DNA of 13,521 nucleotides from Candidatus Iainarchaeum sp. (GTDB lineage Archaea > B1Sed10-29), in contig PULY01000054.1 of the NCBI GenBank assembly GCA_003551125.1, positions 1-13,521 on the forward strand, written 5' to 3'. Of the stretch, positions 12,139 to 13,521 are shown piece by piece. Positions within the stretch are counted from its first letter, which is position 1. Every line of letters begins with the position of its first letter. The position numbers were made by a program, and so were the translations under genes. The notes beneath the pieces are model-generated. The model did not search any database. It worked only from the letters and a program-made list of their open reading frames with translations, and was not told the DNA's origin.

Positions 12139-13521
12139 ATGACCTCTTCAATGATATCTTCTAATACAGTTTTAAAAAAATGTAAGAAAGCAGGGATTAA
12201 TTTCTGGATATCTGCAAGGACTGCTTTGGATTTAAAAAAGAAAATGGAAAATCAAGAGATTCCTGAAGAAGAATTGAATAGAGAAATATATCAAAATTTA
12301 AAAGAATACAATGAAGAAGCAGCGGAAAGATTTAGAAACTATCATTCTATTTTAATTAGAACAACTGATGGAGAATTACAGCCTTTTGATAAAACTAAAA
12401 TAACTGATTCATTATTAAAAGAAACCAGAATACCTAGAAACACCGCTAAAGAAATAGCTGAAGAAGTAAGTGAAGATATAAGAAGACTACAGCTACATAA
12501 CATTTCCAGTGCACTGATAAGAGAGATGGTAAATACTAAATTGCTTCAAAGAAGACATATAGATGAAAAAAGACAGTATTCAAGAGTAGGATTACCAATT
12601 TATGATGCTAAAAAAATGCTTATAGAGGAAAAAGCGATAAATCCTATGCAGCTACAGGAAAAATTCGCGGAGAGAATACTTGAAGAATATACACTTACAC
12701 AAGCACTTCCAAAGAGATTAAGTCAAGAACATTTGAAGGGGAAAATACAGATACATAACTTATCAGGATTTATAGCGGCTCCAGAATCAATAGAGAATAA
12801 TCTTTACAAAATATACGAAGAGGGTCTGAATATACCTGGTATTATAGAAACAGGTCCAGCTAAAAAACCAGAGGTAGCTGCTTCACACGCGGCCAGATCT
12901 TTACTAACATCTAGCCAGTATGTATCTGGAGGAGTATCAATTAATTCATTCAATTTTTACATTGCGCCATACATTGAAGATTTAGAAGAAAAAGAAGTTG
13001 AACAAATAGCACAGACTTTCCTTTACGAATTAAATCAACTTAGCAGCGGAACAACAAGCATAACAGTTAATTTGGATACTAAGACACCAAAATCCCTTAA
13101 GGAAAGAAAAACAGTCAAAAAAGGAAAGAAAAACGATTCGGTATACAAAGATTACGAAGAAGAAGCAAAACAATTCCTCAATAAATTTTTAAAGGTATAT
13201 GAAAAAGGAGATTATAAAGGAAAATACTTTAAAGTTCCTGAAATAGCTATAAAATACCAGAAAAATCTAAAAGAAGAATTAGAGTCCGATTTAAATCTAG
13301 AAGAAACTAATAAGCCTATTTATCTTGTAAAACAAGGGAATTCAAAAACGAAGAATGAGAAAACAGTTACTAACGGGCAGTTGATCACAAGCAAACATGA
13401 AGAAAGAGGGATAATGCAAACAATTTCACTCAATCTTCTAAGTTATTCAAAAGAAAATGAAAATATATTTTACAAAGACCTCAGAAAGCAGATGGGGATT
13501 GTAGAACAAATAATTGAGAAA
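12139..13521 (+). CDS. Anaerobic ribonucleotide reductase (NrdD)-like protein lacking expected active-site cysteines; cut by right edge
   Basis: 461 codons are open to the window edge. Residues 11-68 look like the helical half of an ATP-cone. A full ATP-cone follows from about 70 (ILIRTTDGELQPFDKTKITD) to about 160. After it, the reductase-like part keeps NrdD landmarks: KGKIQIHNLSGF where family members have D-I-H-I-H-D-L, GPAKKPEVAASHAARSLL, GGVSINSFNFYIAPYI, FLYELNQL and MQTISLNLL. However, the frame has no Cys after C15. The Cys expected after the IHDL motif (RPYC in relatives, here APES) and the catalytic Cys before the TISLNLL strand are both missing. It may be a pseudoenzyme or a diverged paralogue. 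The glycyl-radical end is outside the window. A divergent Lrp-type regulator lies upstream. Confidence 0.78.
   Translation, partial: MTSSMISSNTVLKKCKKAGINFWISARTALDLKKKMENQEIPEEELNREIYQNLKEYNEEAAERFRNYHSILIRTTDGELQPFDKTKITDSLLKETRIPRNTAKEIAEEVSEDIRRLQLHNISSALIREMVNTKLLQRRHIDEKRQYSRVGLPIYDAKKMLIEEKAINPMQLQEKFAERILEEYTLTQALPKRLSQEHLKGKIQIHNLSGFIAAPESIENNLYKIYEEGLNIPGIIETGPAKKPEVAASHAARSLLTSSQYVSGGVSINSFNFYIAPYIEDLEEKEVEQIAQTFLYELNQLSSGTTSITVNLDTKTPKSLKERKTVKKGKKNDSVYKDYEEEAKQFLNKFLKVYEKGDYKGKYFKVPEIAIKYQKNLKEELESDLNLEETNKPIYLVKQGNSKTKNEKTVTNGQLITSKHEERGIMQTISLNLLSYSKENENIFYKDLRKQMGIVEQIIEK

Noticed and set aside
1..13521. CRISPR array, insertion sequence or prophage
   Set aside because: No regularly spaced repeats, transposase or phage genes are present; the gene content is housekeeping.

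Overview
The window is archaeal, AT-rich and gene-dense. It encodes a Pth2-type peptidyl-tRNA hydrolase, TFB, a TBP-type protein, RpoK, ribosomal protein S17e, aEF1B, archaeal DnaG, Hjc, NurA, HerA and Rad50. Starts are of two kinds: GGTGA/GGAG-type Shine-Dalgarno sequences, or TATA-like boxes centred about 23-28 nt upstream of the start codon with no clear ribosome binding site, as expected of leaderless messages. Coding strands are strongly purine-rich, so minus-strand genes look like pyrimidine tracts on the given strand. The proteins are rich in Lys and Glu and do not look like a halophile's acidic proteome. A reduced, DPANN-like lineage is possible, but this is inference.

Layout. 1-3518 is a minus-strand block read right to left: pth2, an Hjc-type resolvase, a two-CBS protein with a zinc ribbon, a four-CBS protein, then after a 238-base gap with a large inverted repeat, a small Toprim protein overlapping dnaG, which runs off the left edge. 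3604-6968 is a plus-strand block: nurA, herA, a one-repeat TBP, rpoK and a frameshifted rps17e. 6973-10239 is minus: tfb followed by rad50. 10240-10556 has no confident gene. 10557-10985 is a plus-strand Mut7-C-type RNase gene, convergent with a minus-strand pair (a small zinc-ribbon gene, then aEF1B). 11564-11636 is tRNA-Arg(GCG). 11645-12064 is a minus-strand Lrp/AsnC regulator, divergent from an NrdD-like gene that runs off the right edge.

Themes. DNA repair and replication genes (dnaG, hjc, nurA, herA, rad50) are interleaved with the core transcription set (TBP, RpoK, TFB) and translation genes (S17e, Pth2, aEF1B, tRNA). NurA-HerA and Rad50 normally work together with Mre11 in end resection. 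Here they lie within 6 kb, but mre11 is not in the window.

Points of most interest: (1) TBP is a single 91-residue repeat with no second half nearby, and its own promoter has a perfectly palindromic TATA box; (2) the NrdD-like protein keeps an ATP-cone but has no cysteine after residue 15 in the 461 residues visible, so it lacks expected active-site cysteines; (3) rps17e is split by a one-base frameshift in an A-run; (4) the leader upstream of the Toprim-dnaG pair can form two mutually exclusive long-range pairings.
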